NCBI GenBank assembly: GCA_030746295.1
Contig: JASLMY010000225.1
Location: forward strand, 1-8,275
Direction: 5' to 3'
From: Alphaproteobacteria bacterium
GTDB taxonomy: Bacteria; Pseudomonadota; Alphaproteobacteria; GCA-2731375
Length of the DNA stretch: 8,275 bases
Positions within the stretch are counted from its first letter, which is position 1. Every line of letters begins with the position of its first letter. Positions 1 through 6,553 of the stretch are shown one piece after another. The notes below the pieces were generated by a model. The model saw nothing but the letters and a program-made list of their open reading frames with translations, had not been told where the DNA came from and did no database searches. Position numbers and translations under genes: made by a program.

Positions 1-217
1 TCCGCTTGGCCTGCTCCGTCGCCTTGCGGATCGCCTCGGGCACCTCGCGCGCCTTGCCATGACCATAGCCCACCCGGCCGCGCTGATCGCCGACGACGAC
101 CAGAGCCGAGAAGCCGAAGCGCCGGCCACCCTTCACCACCTTGGCGACGCGGTTGATGTGGACCAGCTTGTCCTGAAGCTCGCCGTCGGCGCGGTCGGTC
201 GGTTCGTTGCGTGCCAT
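1..217 (-). CDS. rpsE: Small-subunit ribosomal protein S5, N-terminal part (gene runs off the window)
   Basis: S5 is a 30S protein near the mRNA entry channel and decoding region. It affects translational fidelity and is a classic site of spectinomycin resistance. Only the first 72 codons are present; the 3' part lies before base 1. The N-terminus reads [20 protein letters not shown], then the double-stranded-RNA-binding-type S5 fold with VKGGR at residues 28-32 (the spectinomycin loop, apparently wild type) and [11 protein letters not shown] at about 50-60. The ATG at 215-217 follows the rplR stop by 16 nt, and GGAGA upstream serves as ribosome binding site. Position after rplR is the normal spc order. 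Truncation is due to the window edge, not to mutation. Identification is secure from the sequence resemblance to E. coli S5. Confidence 0.97.
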   Translation of the reverse strand, partial: MARNEPTDRADGELQDKLVHINRVAKVVKGGRRFGFSALVVVGDQRGRVGYGHGKAREVPEAIRKATEQAKR

Positions 218-233
218 CTGTCTCCACTCTCCG

Positions 234-596
234 CTAGAACTTGAGACCGCCTTCGCGGGCCGCCTCGGCGAGCGCCTTGACCCGCCCATGATACATGTAG
301 CCGCCACGGTCGAAGATCACTTCCTCGACGCCGGCGGCCTTGGCCCGATTGGCGACCAGCGTGCCAACCTCGCTCGCCGCATCGACGTTGGCGCCGGTCG
401 AGAGCTTGTCGCGAAGCGCCTTCTCCAACGTGCTGGCGGCAGCGAGCGTGCGACCCTCGCGGTCGTCGATCACCTGGGCATAGATCTGCTTGGAGGACCG
501 GAACACCGACAGCCTGGGCTTGCCGGCGGCACTCTTGCGCAGCCGGTTGCGCACCCGGCGGCGGCGGCGCTCAAAAAGATTCTTCGATTTAGCCAT
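234..596 (-). CDS. rplR: Large-subunit ribosomal protein L18
   Basis: L18 binds 5S rRNA, together with L5 and L25-type proteins, and helps build the central protuberance of the 50S subunit. The product is 120 residues, normal for the family. It has a very basic N-terminus ([20 protein letters not shown]), then [19 protein letters not shown] at about 28-46 and a C-terminal [20 protein letters not shown] segment typical of L18. The frame stays open well upstream into rplF, but the ATG at 594-596 is the proper start: the upstream translation is an out-of-frame reading of L6, and MAKSK matches family N-termini. The gap to rplF is 11 nt, with only a weak purine-rich ribosome binding site (GGCGAG overlapping the rplF stop), so translation is probably coupled to L6. 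Confidence 0.97.
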   Translation of the reverse strand: MAKSKNLFERRRRRVRNRLRKSAAGKPRLSVFRSSKQIYAQVIDDREGRTLAAASTLEKALRDKLSTGANVDAASEVGTLVANRAKAAGVEEVIFDRGGYMYHGRVKALAEAAREGGLKF

Positions 597-607
597 GTTT
601 CGCTCGC

Positions 608-1141
608 CTACTTCTTCTTGCCTTCCTTGCGGAAGACGTACTCGCCGACATAGCGGATACCCTTGCCCTTGTAGGGCTCGGGCGGACGGTAGCGCCTGAT
701 CTCGGCCGCCGCCTGTCCGACCTTCTGCTTGTCGATGCCTTCGATCTTGATCGCCGTCGGCCGCTCGCAGGTCACCTGCAGGCCTTCGGGGATGTCGTAC
801 TCGACGTCTTCGGAGAAGCCGAGCTGCAGGACCAGCTTCTGGCCCTGGACCGAGGCCCGGTAGCCGACGCCGATGATCTCCAGCTCCTTGGTGAAGCCGT
901 CCGAGACGCCGGTCACCATGTTGGCAATCAGGCTCCGATGCAGGCCCCACATCGAGCGCGAGCGCTTGCTGCCGTCACGCGGCGCGACCGTGATGCCCTC
1001 GTCCTCCTGGCTCACCAGGACGTCGTCCAGGATCGCCATCTGCAGTGTGCCCTTGGCGCCCTTGACGGTCAGCCCGCCGTCGCCGAGATCGACGCTGACG
1101 CCGCTCGGCAGGGGGACCGGGTTCTTGCCTATGCGGGACAT
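608..1141 (-). CDS. rplF: Large-subunit ribosomal protein L6
   Basis: L6 binds 23S rRNA near the factor-binding site, next to the sarcin-ricin loop, and is needed for late 50S assembly. The protein is 177 residues, the usual bacterial length, with two repeated L6 domains. The N-terminus [12 protein letters not shown] is typical. The family signature [11 protein letters not shown] lies at residues 154-164, and the basic end EGKKK matches E. coli L6. The ATG at 1139-1141 is 9 nt after the rpsH stop, and TAGGAGA, which overlaps that stop codon, is the ribosome binding site. Overlap of stop and binding site points to translational coupling with rpsH. Nothing is unusual in length or motifs. Confidence 0.98.
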   Translation of the reverse strand: MSRIGKNPVPLPSGVSVDLGDGGLTVKGAKGTLQMAILDDVLVSQEDEGITVAPRDGSKRSRSMWGLHRSLIANMVTGVSDGFTKELEIIGVGYRASVQGQKLVLQLGFSEDVEYDIPEGLQVTCERPTAIKIEGIDKQKVGQAAAEIRRYRPPEPYKGKGIRYVGEYVFRKEGKKK

Positions 1142-1150
1142 CGCCGTCTC

Positions 1151-1549
1151 CTAGAACACGCGACAGAGGATTTCGCCGCCGACATTCTGCTGGCGGGCCT
1201 CGGAATCGGAGAGCACGCCTTTGGGCGTCGACAGGATGTGAATGCCGAGGCCGTTCGAGAACGGCGACAGGTCGCGGATCGAGGAATAGACCCGCCGGCC
1301 GGGCTTCGAGACCCGCTGGATGGTCTGAATGACCGGCTTGCCCTCGTAGTATTTGAGCTCGATCTGCAACTCCGCCTTGCCCTGGTCGTGCTCGCGGCGC
1401 TGGTAGCCGCGGATATAGCCCTCGCGCTCCAGCACGTCGAGCACCCGCTCGCGGAACTTCGAGGCCGGCGAGTTGACGGCACCCTTGTTGGCGCGCTGCC
1501 CGTTGCGGATTCGGGTCAGCATGTCGCCGATCGGGTCGGTCATCGTCAT
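1151..1549 (-). CDS. rpsH: Small-subunit ribosomal protein S8
   Basis: S8 is a primary 16S rRNA-binding protein (helix 21) needed for central-domain assembly. In E. coli it also represses spc operon translation by binding mRNA near the rplE start. The product is 132 residues with the expected landmarks: [13 protein letters not shown] at 5-17, [12 protein letters not shown] at 77-88, and the RNA-binding STPKGVLSD at 107-115, followed by GGEILC at 124-129. Two in-frame ATGs exist (1547-1549 and 1541-1543). The first is preferred because MTMTDP aligns with MSMQDP of E. coli and sits well behind a GGGGGAGAG ribosome binding site. The gap to rpsN is 13 nt. Whether this S8 also represses its own operon cannot be judged from the protein alone. 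Confidence 0.98.
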   Translation of the reverse strand: MTMTDPIGDMLTRIRNGQRANKGAVNSPASKFRERVLDVLEREGYIRGYQRREHDQGKAELQIELKYYEGKPVIQTIQRVSKPGRRVYSSIRDLSPFSNGLGIHILSTPKGVLSDSEARQQNVGGEILCRVF

Positions 1550-1562
1550 GCGTCTCTCCCCC

Positions 1563-1868
1563 TCACCAGCTCGACTTGACCATGCCGGGGATATGGCCGC
1601 GCAGCGTCAGCTCGCGAAGCGCGATGCGGGACATGCCGATCTTGCGATAGTAGCCTCGGCTGCGCCCGGTAAGCCTGCAGCGGTTGCGAATCCGGGTCGG
1701 CGAGCCGTCTCGCGGCAGCTTGGCCAGCTTCAGCCTGGCGGCGAAGCGCTCCTCCGGCGGTAGGCTCTCGTCCCGCGCGATTTCCTTCAATCGGGCGCGC
1801 CGGCCGGCCTCTTGCCTGGCGATCCTGATCCGCCGCTTGTTCTTCTCGATGGCACTCTTCTTGGCCAT
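1563..1868 (-). CDS. rpsN: Small-subunit ribosomal protein S14, long zinc-independent form
   Basis: S14 sits in the 30S head and joins late in assembly. The protein is 101 residues, identical in length to E. coli S14, with LPRDGSPTR at 51-59, RNRCRLTGR at 61-69 and the conserved end GMVKSSW. It has a single cysteine (Cys64) and no pair of CxxC motifs, so it is the long C-minus form that does not bind zinc, not the short zinc-ribbon form. It starts at the ATG at 1866-1868. The 25-nt gap after rplE is the longest in the window and carries a strong GGAGGA ribosome binding site 9-10 nt before the ATG. Confidence 0.98.
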   Translation of the reverse strand: MAKKSAIEKNKRRIRIARQEAGRRARLKEIARDESLPPEERFAARLKLAKLPRDGSPTRIRNRCRLTGRSRGYYRKIGMSRIALRELTLRGHIPGMVKSSW

Positions 1869-1893
1869 GCTTTCAGATCCTCCGAACTTCCGT

Positions 1894-2451
1894 TCACTCG
1901 CCGAACGGCATATTGAAGCCCTTGAGCAAGGCCCGGGCCTCGTCGTCGGTCTTCGCCGTGGTGCAGATGACGATATCCATGCCGCGGATTTCGTCGATCT
2001 TGTCGTAGTCGATCTCTGGAAAGACGATCTGCTCCTTCAGCCCCATGGCAAAATTGCCGCGGCCATCGAAGCTCTCCGCCGAGACGCCGCGAAAATCGCG
2101 GACCCGCGGCAAGGCGATGGTGATCAGCCGGTCGAGAAACTCGTACATCCGGTCGCGACGCAGCGTCACTTTGCAGCCGATCGACATGCCGTCGCGAATC
2201 TTGAACGAGGCCACCGACTTCTTGGCCTTGGTGACGACCGGTTTCTGGCCGGCGATGAGGCGCATCTCGTTCTCGGCGATCTCCATCTTCTTGCGGTCCA
2301 TGCTGCCCTCGCCGACGCCCATGTTGAGGACGACCTTCTCCAGGCGCGGCACGGCGAAGCCATTGGCGTAGCCGAATTCCTGCATCATCTGCTCGCGCAC
2401 GACGTCGTTGTAATGCGTCTTCAGGCGCGGCATCTCGGTTTTCTCAGGCAT
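1894..2451 (-). CDS. rplE: Large-subunit ribosomal protein L5
   Basis: L5 binds 5S rRNA and contacts the P-site tRNA and the 30S head through bridge B1b. The protein is 185 residues, against 179 in E. coli. The difference is a short N-terminal extension ([16 protein letters not shown]) of a kind I recall in alphaproteobacterial L5. Landmarks are [16 protein letters not shown] at 34-49, SGQKP-type [15 protein letters not shown] at 67-81, IGCKVTLR at 91-98 and FPEIDYDK at 144-151. The ATG at 2449-2451 overlaps the end of rplX by 8 nt, and GAGAGGTGA inside rplX is the ribosome binding site. Met7 is a possible alternative start but is less likely, as it lacks that spacing. In E. coli, the S8 regulatory target lies around this start. 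Confidence 0.98.
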   Translation of the reverse strand: MPEKTEMPRLKTHYNDVVREQMMQEFGYANGFAVPRLEKVVLNMGVGEGSMDRKKMEIAENEMRLIAGQKPVVTKAKKSVASFKIRDGMSIGCKVTLRRDRMYEFLDRLITIALPRVRDFRGVSAESFDGRGNFAMGLKEQIVFPEIDYDKIDEIRGMDIVICTTAKTDDEARALLKGFNMPFGE

Positions 2452-2767
2452 CGATCACCTCTCCCGAGCGCTTGGCGAAACGGACCTTGCGGCCGTCCTC
2501 GAGAAAGCGGTATCCGACCCGGGTGGGCGCGCCGTCCTTGGGATCGGCGATGGCCACGTTGGAGATGTGGATCGGCGCCTCCTTCTCGATGATGCCGCCG
2601 GGCTGGTTCTGGCTCGGCCGGGTATGGCGCTTGACGATGTTGACGCCTTCGACGATGACCCGGTCTTGGTCGCGCAGCACCTTGAGGACGCTGCCCGTCT
2701 TGCCCTTGTCCCGGCCCGTGCGCACGACCACCTCGTCGCCGTGCTTGATCTTGAACTTCTTCGCCAT
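2444..2767 (-). CDS. rplX: Large-subunit ribosomal protein L24
   Basis: L24 is one of the two proteins that start 50S assembly. It binds the 5' end of 23S rRNA and ends near the tunnel exit. The product is 107 residues, of normal length, with the KOW-type stretch [20 protein letters not shown] at 10-29, [10 protein letters not shown] at 39-48 and [19 protein letters not shown] at 55-73. I use the ATG at 2765-2767, which shares one base with the rplN stop (TGATG). A GTG one codon upstream (2768-2770) would give an extra Met and a 4-nt GTGA overlap. The ATG is preferred because CAGAGG at 2775-2780 is 7 nt from it but only 4 nt from the GTG. The 3' end overlaps rplE by 8 nt. Confidence 0.97.
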   Translation of the reverse strand: MAKKFKIKHGDEVVVRTGRDKGKTGSVLKVLRDQDRVIVEGVNIVKRHTRPSQNQPGGIIEKEAPIHISNVAIADPKDGAPTRVGYRFLEDGRKVRFAKRSGEVIDA

Positions 2768-3135
2768 CACAGGACCTCTGGAGCGAGTGAGAGGATCCGG
2801 GTGTGGTTCTTCACCCTGAGCTCGCGCGTGACTGGACCGAAGATCCGGGTGCCGATCGGCTCGCCCTGCTGGGTGATCAGCACCGCGGCATTGCGGTCGA
2901 AGCGGATCGCGGTGCCGTCGTTGCGGCGAACCTCCTTGGCGGTGCGCACGACCACGGCCCGGTGCATGTCGCCCTTGCGTACCCGGCCGCGCGGGATCGC
3001 CTCCTTGACGCTGACCACGATGGTGTCACCGACCGAGGCGAACTTGCGCCTGGAGCCGCCCAGCACCTTGATGCACTGCACCTTGCGGGCGCCCGAGTTG
3101 TCGGCGACCTCGAGATAGGTCTCGGGGTAGATCAT
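2767..3135 (-). CDS. rplN: Large-subunit ribosomal protein L14
   Basis: L14 lies on the 50S interface, forms intersubunit bridges B5 and B8, and in known bacteria is the docking site of the silencing factor RsfS. The protein is 122 residues, exactly the usual length. Motifs are [20 protein letters not shown] at 9-28, [13 protein letters not shown] at 44-56, [11 protein letters not shown] at 77-87 and the end ILSLAPEVL. The first seven residues (MIYPETY) differ from the common MIQ-M/Q-T/S-type start, but the core is intact. In E. coli this is the first gene of the spc operon; here it follows rpsQ after only 19 nt, so it probably shares the upstream transcript. It ends in a TGATG overlap with rplX. 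Confidence 0.98.
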   Translation of the reverse strand: MIYPETYLEVADNSGARKVQCIKVLGGSRRKFASVGDTIVVSVKEAIPRGRVRKGDMHRAVVVRTAKEVRRNDGTAIRFDRNAAVLITQQGEPIGTRIFGPVTRELRVKNHTRILSLAPEVL

Positions 3136-3143
3136 CGCCCGAT

Positions 3144-3149
3144 CTCCTT
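3144..3149 (-). promoter_or_regulatory. Ribosome binding site of rplN
   Basis: AAGGAG reads on the minus strand 8 nt before the rplN ATG, within the 19-nt rpsQ/rplN gap. It is the only signal seen in this junction. It fixes the rplN start and shows that rplN is translated from a continuous message, not from behind a separate long spc leader. Confidence 0.85.
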
Positions 3150-3154
3150 CACTC

Positions 3155-3397
3155 TCAACTCGCCGTCTCGTCGGCGAGCACTTCCCAGCATTTCAGCTTG
3201 GAAAGCGGCCGGCACTCGCGGATGCGCACGGTGTCGCCGACCTTGTGCCGGTTCTCCGGGTCATGCGCGTGCATCTTGCTGGAGCGGCGGATGTACTTCT
3301 TATAGAGCGGATGCATGATGCGCCGATCGACCCGAATGACCACGGTCTGGTCGTTCTTGTCGCTGACCACCACGCCCTGCAAAACACGCCTTGGCAT
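3155..3397 (-). CDS. rpsQ: Small-subunit ribosomal protein S17
   Basis: S17 is a primary 16S rRNA-binding protein with an OB fold that stabilises the 5' and central domains of the 30S body. The product is 80 residues, in the normal range. Motifs are [16 protein letters not shown] at 6-21, [10 protein letters not shown] at 29-38 and the S17 signature [16 protein letters not shown] at 54-69. It starts at the ATG at 3395-3397, 10 nt after rpmC. GAGGAG, formed by the rpmC TGA stop and the next bases, is the ribosome binding site, so the two genes are probably translationally coupled. It is the last gene of the S10 operon in E. coli order. Confidence 0.98.
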   Translation of the reverse strand: MPRRVLQGVVVSDKNDQTVVIRVDRRIMHPLYKKYIRRSSKMHAHDPENRHKVGDTVRIRECRPLSKLKCWEVLADETAS

Positions 3398-3407
3398 TAC
3401 TGGCTCC

Positions 3408-3608
3408 TCAACCCTGATCCTGAGGGCGGGTCTGCTGCAGCACCGTCTTGATGCGCGCGATATCGCGCCGGACTTGACGCACCCTCGTCGTATTCTCGAG
3501 CTGTCCCGTCGCCTGCTGGAAGCGCAGGTTGAACTGCTCGCGCCTGAGCTTCAGCAGCTCGTCGTCGAGCTCGTCCACCGTCTTGCCGCGCAATTCCTCG
3601 GCCTTCAT
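3408..3608 (-). CDS. rpmC: Large-subunit ribosomal protein L29
   Basis: L29 is a small two-helix protein beside L23 at the polypeptide exit, close to where trigger factor and SRP dock. The product is 66 residues, normal for the family, and almost entirely helical by composition, with [20 protein letters not shown] at 5-24, [17 protein letters not shown] at 24-40 and [12 protein letters not shown] at 46-57. The ATG at 3606-3608 is behind GAGGTGA, a good ribosome binding site in the 14-nt gap after rplP. The frame extends slightly further upstream only in another reading frame, so MKAEEL is taken as the true N-terminus. Confidence 0.97.
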   Translation of the reverse strand: MKAEELRGKTVDELDDELLKLRREQFNLRFQQATGQLENTTRVRQVRRDIARIKTVLQQTRPQDQG

Positions 3609-3622
3609 GGCTCACCTCATCC

Positions 3623-4033
3623 TCAACTCAGGCGGCTTATGAACTTGGTCTTGATCGGCAGCTTGGCGGCGGCGCGCAGACAGGCTTCGCGCGCCACGTC
3701 CTGGCTGACGCCCTCGAGCTCGAACAGGATCCGACCCGGCTTGACCCGGCAGCACCAGTATTCCGGCGTGCCCTTGCCCTTGCCCATACGCACCTCGGTC
3801 GGCTTCTGCGAGACCGGGACATCGGGAAAGACCCGGATCCAGAGCTTGCCGGCGCGGCGCATGTGGCGCGTGATGGCACGGCGCGCGGCCTCGATCTGGC
3901 GCGCGGTGACCCGCTCGGGCTCCAACGCCTTCAGGCCGTAGGAGCCGAAGTTCAAGCTCGTCCCACCCTTGGCGTTGCCGTGGATCCGGCCCTTGTGGGC
4001 CTTGCGGTATTTGGTCCGCTTGGGCTGCAGCAT
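3623..4033 (-). CDS. rplP: Large-subunit ribosomal protein L16
   Basis: L16 organises the A-site tRNA region and peptidyl transferase centre and joins 50S late. The product is 136 residues, the same as E. coli. Its N-terminus [19 protein letters not shown] and [20 protein letters not shown] at 43-62 are diagnostic. [13 protein letters not shown] lies at 81-93 and ends in [10 protein letters not shown]. Arg82 aligns with E. coli Arg81, the residue hydroxylated by RoxA (YcfD) in that species; whether this host has such an enzyme is not visible. Cys94-Cys95 form an adjacent cysteine pair where E. coli has Val-Ala. The start at 4031-4033 has GAGGAG upstream in the 19-nt gap after rpsC. Confidence 0.98.
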   Translation of the reverse strand: MLQPKRTKYRKAHKGRIHGNAKGGTSLNFGSYGLKALEPERVTARQIEAARRAITRHMRRAGKLWIRVFPDVPVSQKPTEVRMGKGKGTPEYWCCRVKPGRILFELEGVSQDVAREACLRAAAKLPIKTKFISRLS

Positions 4034-4052
4034 GGTCTAACCCGCTCCTCGC

Positions 4053-4748
4053 TCAGCTCGGCCGGCCGCCGCCAGGCGACTGCAAATCGGCGTTGCGCTT
4101 CTCCTGCGCCATCGGGTCATGGGCCATGATCTCGCCCTTGTAGACCCAGACCTTGACGCCGCAGGCGCCATAGGTGGTCAACGCCGTGGCCTGGCCGTAG
4201 TCGATGTCGGCGCGCAGCGTATGCAGCGGCACCTGGCCTTCGCGGTACCATTCCGTGCGGGCGATCTCGGCGCCGCCGAGGCGGCCCGAGCAGTTGATCC
4301 GGATGCCGAGCGCGCCCAGCCGCATGGCGGTCTGCACCGCCCGCTTCATGGCCCGGCGGAAGGCGATGCGGCGCTGCAACTGCTGGGCGATGTTCTCGGC
4401 CACCAGGCGGGCGTCGATCTCGGGCTTGCGGATCTCCATGATGTTGAGATGGACCTCGCTGTTGGCCATCTTCGAGAGCTCACCCCTGAGGCGCTCGATA
4501 TCCGCGCCCTTCTTGCCGATGACGACGCCGGGGCGGGCGGTATGGATGGTGACCCGCGCCTTCTTGGCCGGCCGTTCGATGACGACGCGGCTGAGCCCGG
4601 CCTGGCTCAAGCGCTTGTCGAGGAACTTGCGGATCTCGAGGTCCTCGTAGAGCAGGTCGGCATACTCCTGCTTCTGCGCATACCAGCGCGAATCCCAAGT
4701 CCGGTTGATGCCGAGCCTGAGCCCGATCGGATTTACCTTCTGGCCCAT
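4053..4748 (-). CDS. rpsC: Small-subunit ribosomal protein S3
   Basis: S3 forms, with S4 and S5, the mRNA entry pore of the 30S head and contributes to its helicase activity. The protein is 231 residues, against 233 in E. coli. It has the N-terminal [13 protein letters not shown], a KH domain with the GxxG loop GKKG at 78-81, and the C-terminal domain [18 protein letters not shown] at 154-171. RRAMK at 131-135 matches the Arg131, Arg132 and Lys135 linked to mRNA unwinding in E. coli S3. The ATG at 4746-4748 shares one base with the rplV stop (TGATG). GGGAGGAGG within the end of rplV is 7 nt from it, a strong site suited to termination-reinitiation coupling. Confidence 0.98.
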   Translation of the reverse strand: MGQKVNPIGLRLGINRTWDSRWYAQKQEYADLLYEDLEIRKFLDKRLSQAGLSRVVIERPAKKARVTIHTARPGVVIGKKGADIERLRGELSKMANSEVHLNIMEIRKPEIDARLVAENIAQQLQRRIAFRRAMKRAVQTAMRLGALGIRINCSGRLGGAEIARTEWYREGQVPLHTLRADIDYGQATALTTYGACGVKVWVYKGEIMAHDPMAQEKRNADLQSPGGGRPS

Positions 4749-5128
4749 CAGACAGCCTCCTCCCGCTCGCGCACGACGATTCGAATGCGGCTGAACGGCT
4801 TTTGTATGCGACCCATGCGACCCCTGGCCCGGGCCCGAAAACGCTTCATGACCATCGATTTGCCGACGCTGGCCTCGGCGACGACCAGACTGTCGACATC
4901 GAGGTCGTGGTTGTTCTCGGCGTTGGCGATCGCCGACTGCAGCACCTTCTTGACGTCGCCGGCGATGCGGCGCTTGGAGAAGGAGAGCTCGGACAAGGCC
5001 GAGGCCACCGGCTTGCCCCGGATCAGGCCGGCGACGAGGTTCAGCTTCTGGGGGCTGACGCGCAGCAGCCGGGCCACCGCCTGGGCTTCGTTGTCGGCGA
5101 GCCTGCGCCCTTTTGACTGCTTGCCCAT
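4748..5128 (-). CDS. rplV: Large-subunit ribosomal protein L22
   Basis: L22 contacts all domains of 23S rRNA and sends a long beta-hairpin into the exit tunnel, where it forms part of the constriction used by macrolides and arrest peptides. The product is 126 residues, somewhat longer than the 110 of E. coli because of extra residues at both ends. [20 protein letters not shown] lies at 21-40 and [18 protein letters not shown] at 66-83. The tunnel hairpin [15 protein letters not shown] runs from 94 to 108. The MKR triplet that is deleted in known macrolide-resistant E. coli is intact. The ATG at 5126-5128 is 5 nt after the rpsS TAA; the likely ribosome binding site AAGGGG lies inside the end of rpsS. 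Confidence 0.98.
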   Translation of the reverse strand: MGKQSKGRRLADNEAQAVARLLRVSPQKLNLVAGLIRGKPVASALSELSFSKRRIAGDVKKVLQSAIANAENNHDLDVDSLVVAEASVGKSMVMKRFRARARGRMGRIQKPFSRIRIVVREREEAV

Positions 5129-5133
5129 CGCGC

Positions 5134-5412
5134 TTAGCCCCTTCTCGCCTTGCGGTCGGCGGCGTGGCCGAAGAAGGTGCGGGTCGGCGAGAACTCGCCG
5201 AACTTGTGCCCGACCATGTCCTCGGTGACGAGCACCGGGATGTGCTTCATGCCGTTGTAGACGGCGAAGGTGAGGCCGACGAACTGCGGCAGCACCGTCG
5301 AGCGGCGCGACCAGGTGCAGATCACGTCCTTGCGCCCCGAATCCCGAACCGCTTCGGCTTTCTTCAACAGATGACCGTCGACGAACGGTCCCTTCCAGAC
5401 TGAGCGGGCCAA
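5134..5412 (-). CDS. rpsS: Small-subunit ribosomal protein S19, TTG start
   Basis: S19 is a 30S head protein that, with S13, contacts the large subunit and A-site tRNA. The product is 92 residues, exactly the E. coli length. It reads [20 protein letters not shown], then [20 protein letters not shown] at 35-54 and the signature [20 protein letters not shown] at 54-73. The start codon is TTG (5410-5412), the only non-ATG start in the window. It is well supported: translation from it gives the family N-terminus directly, an in-frame TAG lies five codons upstream with no other start codon between, and AGGAGGAG is ideally placed 6 nt before it. The next in-frame ATG is at residue 55, which would remove more than half of the protein. 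Confidence 0.97.
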   Translation of the reverse strand: MARSVWKGPFVDGHLLKKAEAVRDSGRKDVICTWSRRSTVLPQFVGLTFAVYNGMKHIPVLVTEDMVGHKFGEFSPTRTFFGHAADRKARRG

Positions 5413-5418
5413 GCTAGG

Positions 5419-5426
5419 CTCCTCCT
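5419..5426 (-). promoter_or_regulatory. Strong ribosome binding site deciding the rpsS TTG start
   Basis: AGGAGGAG reads on the minus strand in the 15-nt gap between rplB and rpsS, 6 nt before the TTG. It is the longest match to the anti-Shine-Dalgarno sequence among the gene junctions here, which may offset the weaker TTG codon. This compensation is inferred. Confidence 0.85.
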
Positions 5427-5427
5427 A

Positions 5428-6255
5428 TCAACTCTTGTGCCGCCGGCGCAGGATGTACTTGTCGCTCGGCTTCTTGCCGCGGGTGCGCTTGCCCTTGGTC
5501 GGTTTGCCCCAGGGCGTGACCGGATGACGGCCGCCGCTGGTGCGGCCCTCGCCGCCGCCATGCGGGTGGTCGACCGGGTTCATGGCGACGCCGCGCACCG
5601 AAGGGCGCTTGCCGAGCCAACGCTTGCGGCCGGCCTTGCCCAATTTGATGTTCGAGTTGTCGGGGTTGGAGACGGCGCCGATCGAGGCCATGCACTCGCC
5701 GCGGACCACGCGCTGCTCGCCGGAGTTCAGCCGCAGGATGGCGTAGCCCTGGTCGCGGCCGACGAACTGGGCATAGGTGCCGCCGGCGCGCGCGATCTGG
5801 CCGCCCTTGCCCGGCTTCATCTCCACGTTATGGACGATGGTGCCGATCGGCGTGCTGTTGAGCGGCATCGCGTTGCCCGGCTTGACGTCGACCCGGTTGC
5901 CGGCGATCACGGTGTCGCCCACGGCCAGGCGTTGCGGCGCCAGGATATAGGCGAGCTCGCCGTCCTCGTACTTCAGGAGAGCGATGAATGCGGTGCGGTT
6001 GGGGTCGTACTCCAGCCGCTCGACCACCGCGGGCACGTCGAACTTGCGGCGCTTGAAGTCGATCAGCCGATAGCGTCGCTTGTGGCCGCCGCCGCGGCGC
6101 CGGGCGGTGATCCGGCCGGTGTTGTTGCGCCCCCCCTTCTTGGTCAGCCCTTGCGTCAGCTGCTTGACCGGGTCGCCCTTGTGCAGGGCCGCGCGATCGA
6201 CCAGCACCAAGTTGCGCCGTCCGGGGGTGGTCGGATTGTAATGTTTCAGCGCCAT
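5428..6255 (-). CDS. rplB: Large-subunit ribosomal protein L2
   Basis: L2 is among the most conserved 50S proteins. It supports subunit joining and the peptidyl transferase centre. The protein is 275 residues, against 273 in E. coli. The N-terminal OB-type part carries [10 protein letters not shown] at 41-50 and [20 protein letters not shown] at 79-98. The SH3-like part carries [20 protein letters not shown] at 142-161. The signature [15 protein letters not shown] spans 224-238; His230 aligns with E. coli His229, reported as important for activity. The C-terminus is strongly basic ([15 protein letters not shown]). The ATG at 6253-6255 lies 4 nt after the rplW stop, and GGGGAT upstream is a moderate ribosome binding site that overlaps the end of rplW. 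Confidence 0.99.
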   Translation of the reverse strand: MALKHYNPTTPGRRNLVLVDRAALHKGDPVKQLTQGLTKKGGRNNTGRITARRRGGGHKRRYRLIDFKRRKFDVPAVVERLEYDPNRTAFIALLKYEDGELAYILAPQRLAVGDTVIAGNRVDVKPGNAMPLNSTPIGTIVHNVEMKPGKGGQIARAGGTYAQFVGRDQGYAILRLNSGEQRVVRGECMASIGAVSNPDNSNIKLGKAGRKRWLGKRPSVRGVAMNPVDHPHGGGEGRTSGGRHPVTPWGKPTKGKRTRGKKPSDKYILRRRHKS

Positions 6256-6259
6256 GGTC

Positions 6260-6553
6260 TCAGATCCCCGTGGTCACGTCGATGGCGTGGCCTTCCTCGA
6301 GCGTCACCACTGCCTTCTTCCAGTTCGGGCGGCGCCCGGGCCGGCCGCGAAAGCGCTTGACCTTGCCCTTGACGTTGAGCGTGTTGACCGCCTTGACCTT
6401 GACCTCGAACAGACCTTCGACCGCCTTCTTGATCTCGGGCTTGGTGGCATCGGTGCGGACCCGGAAGGTGACTTGATTGTGCTCCGAGGCCTGGGTCGCC
6501 TTTTCGGTTATCACCGGGCCCAGAAGCGTGGTGTACATCGCTTCCCGATTCAT
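6260..6553 (-). CDS. rplW: Large-subunit ribosomal protein L23
   Basis: L23 lines the polypeptide exit and is the docking point for trigger factor and SRP. The product is 97 residues, close to the 100 of E. coli. GPVITEKAT lies at 12-20, with Glu17 aligning to E. coli Glu18, which contacts trigger factor. [20 protein letters not shown] is at 57-76 and [11 protein letters not shown] at 78-88. The ATG at 6551-6553 overlaps the rplD stop in an ATGA, with GGAGG inside rplD 10 nt upstream. Met6 is a possible internal start but would lose the conserved NRE-type N-terminus, so the longer form is chosen. The 4-nt overlap suggests coupled translation with L4. Confidence 0.98.
   Translation of the reverse strand: MNREAMYTTLLGPVITEKATQASEHNQVTFRVRTDATKPEIKKAVEGLFEVKVKAVNTLNVKGKVKRFRGRPGRRPNWKKAVVTLEEGHAIDVTTGI

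Noticed and set aside
597..950. Upstream extension of the L18 frame into rplF, giving a 238-residue product
   Set aside because: The added part is an out-of-frame reading of L6. The [14 protein letters not shown] start at 596 gives the normal 120-residue L18.
1869..1893. Possible regulatory element in the longest intergenic gap (rplE/rpsN)
   Set aside because: The 25 nt hold a GGAGGA ribosome binding site and no evident hairpin or T-run, so nothing beyond the rpsN initiation region is supported.
1684..2592. 302-codon plus-strand open frame opposite rpsN, rplE and rplX
   Set aside because: Covers parts of three certain genes on the other strand, and no known protein features are visible in it.
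4119..5228. 369-codon plus-strand open frame opposite rpsC and rplV
   Set aside because: It spans several minus-strand genes and their junctions, has no family motif, and is explained by high GC with few stop codons.
5437..6360. 307-codon plus-strand open frame opposite rplB and rplW
   Set aside because: Antisense to the highly conserved L2; composition is that of a shadow frame and there is no convincing start signal.
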